Positions 5,101 to 5,194 of a stretch of DNA of 5,194 bases are shown here, piece after piece. The stretch comes from Bacteroidales bacterium (GTDB taxonomy: Bacteria > Bacteroidota > Bacteroidia > Bacteroidales > JAAUTT01). Where the stretch lies: positions 1 to 5,194 of the forward strand of contig JAAUTT010000414.1 in assembly GCA_012031335.1 (NCBI GenBank), in the 5' to 3' direction. The first letter of the stretch is position 1. Every line of letters starts with the position of its first letter. The notes beneath the pieces were generated by a model. The model was given only the letters and a program-made list of their open reading frames with translations, had not been told where the DNA came from and searched no databases. Position numbers and translations under genes: made by a program.

Positions 5101-5194
5101 TAATACACATCCTCCTGGTACCTCCTGCTTTTCCTCAAGCTCTGCACAAATTCACGGGCCTGTTCAGGAGTAAGCTGCTTTTGTTCCGAGATGA
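5100..5194 (-). CDS. C-terminal end of an unidentified gene, cut by the right edge
   Basis: The minus strand is open from the right edge to TAG at 5102-5100 and encodes 30 residues ending LTPEQAREFVQSLRKSRRYQEDVY. The piece is charged, strongly alpha-helical in character and free of low-quality stretches, so I take it as the genuine C-terminus of a soluble protein, perhaps a small regulator. The fragment is too short to name. No terminator hairpin follows the stop; the heptamer tract and the outer inverted repeat come next. Confidence 0.6.
   Translation of the reverse strand, partial: ISEQKQLTPEQAREFVQSLRKSRRYQEDVY

Overview
The window looks like part of a Bacteroidota (Bacteroidetes) chromosome. 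The evidence is a transposase whose N-terminus and overall sequence match the Bacteroidetes branch of the IS200/IS605-like Y1 enzymes, short GTCCCNNNGGGAC-type palindromes scattered beside it, the general absence of Shine-Dalgarno sequences before the start codons, and a secreted PEP/pyruvate-binding protein of a type I associate with this phylum. The phylum assignment comes from recognition, not from a search.

Left part (1-1979, minus strand). A long gene runs off the left edge. It encodes an exported dikinase-like protein with a phosphohistidine swivel domain followed by a PPDK/PEP-synthase-type nucleotide-binding domain, and it is split by a single-base frameshift near 402. Upstream of it on the same strand are a convincing 90-residue orphan ORF and a weaker 92-residue ORF with a TTG start. 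All three could be co-transcribed.

Centre (1980-3185). After an AT-rich spacer comes an intact single-tyrosine HUH transposase of REP-associated (RAYT-like) type. Directly downstream lie five 13-bp palindromes with different stems but the same CCNNNGG core. Two of them sit inside identically built 47-bp doublets (20-bp hairpin, 14-nt linker, 13-bp palindrome) that point at each other. This looks like a REP/RAYT system with composite BIME-like units and is the most interesting item in the window.

Right-centre (3186-4709). A complete abgT-family transporter gene can be rebuilt (506 residues) but is read in three successive frames because of three single-base insertions. Its substrate-site residues and C-terminus are otherwise intact, so either the gene was inactivated very recently or the sequence carries indel errors. 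The single-base shift in the left gene makes the second explanation more attractive.

Right end (4710-5194). A 270-bp non-coding element bounded by perfect 21-bp inverted repeats looks like a MITE or an internally deleted IS. It is flanked by a second, imperfect inverted repeat. Then come five copies of a TACTCNN heptamer that run into the stop codon of a partial minus-strand gene leaving the right edge. Apart from the possible left-hand operon and the transposase/repeat pair, the genes have no obvious shared pathway.
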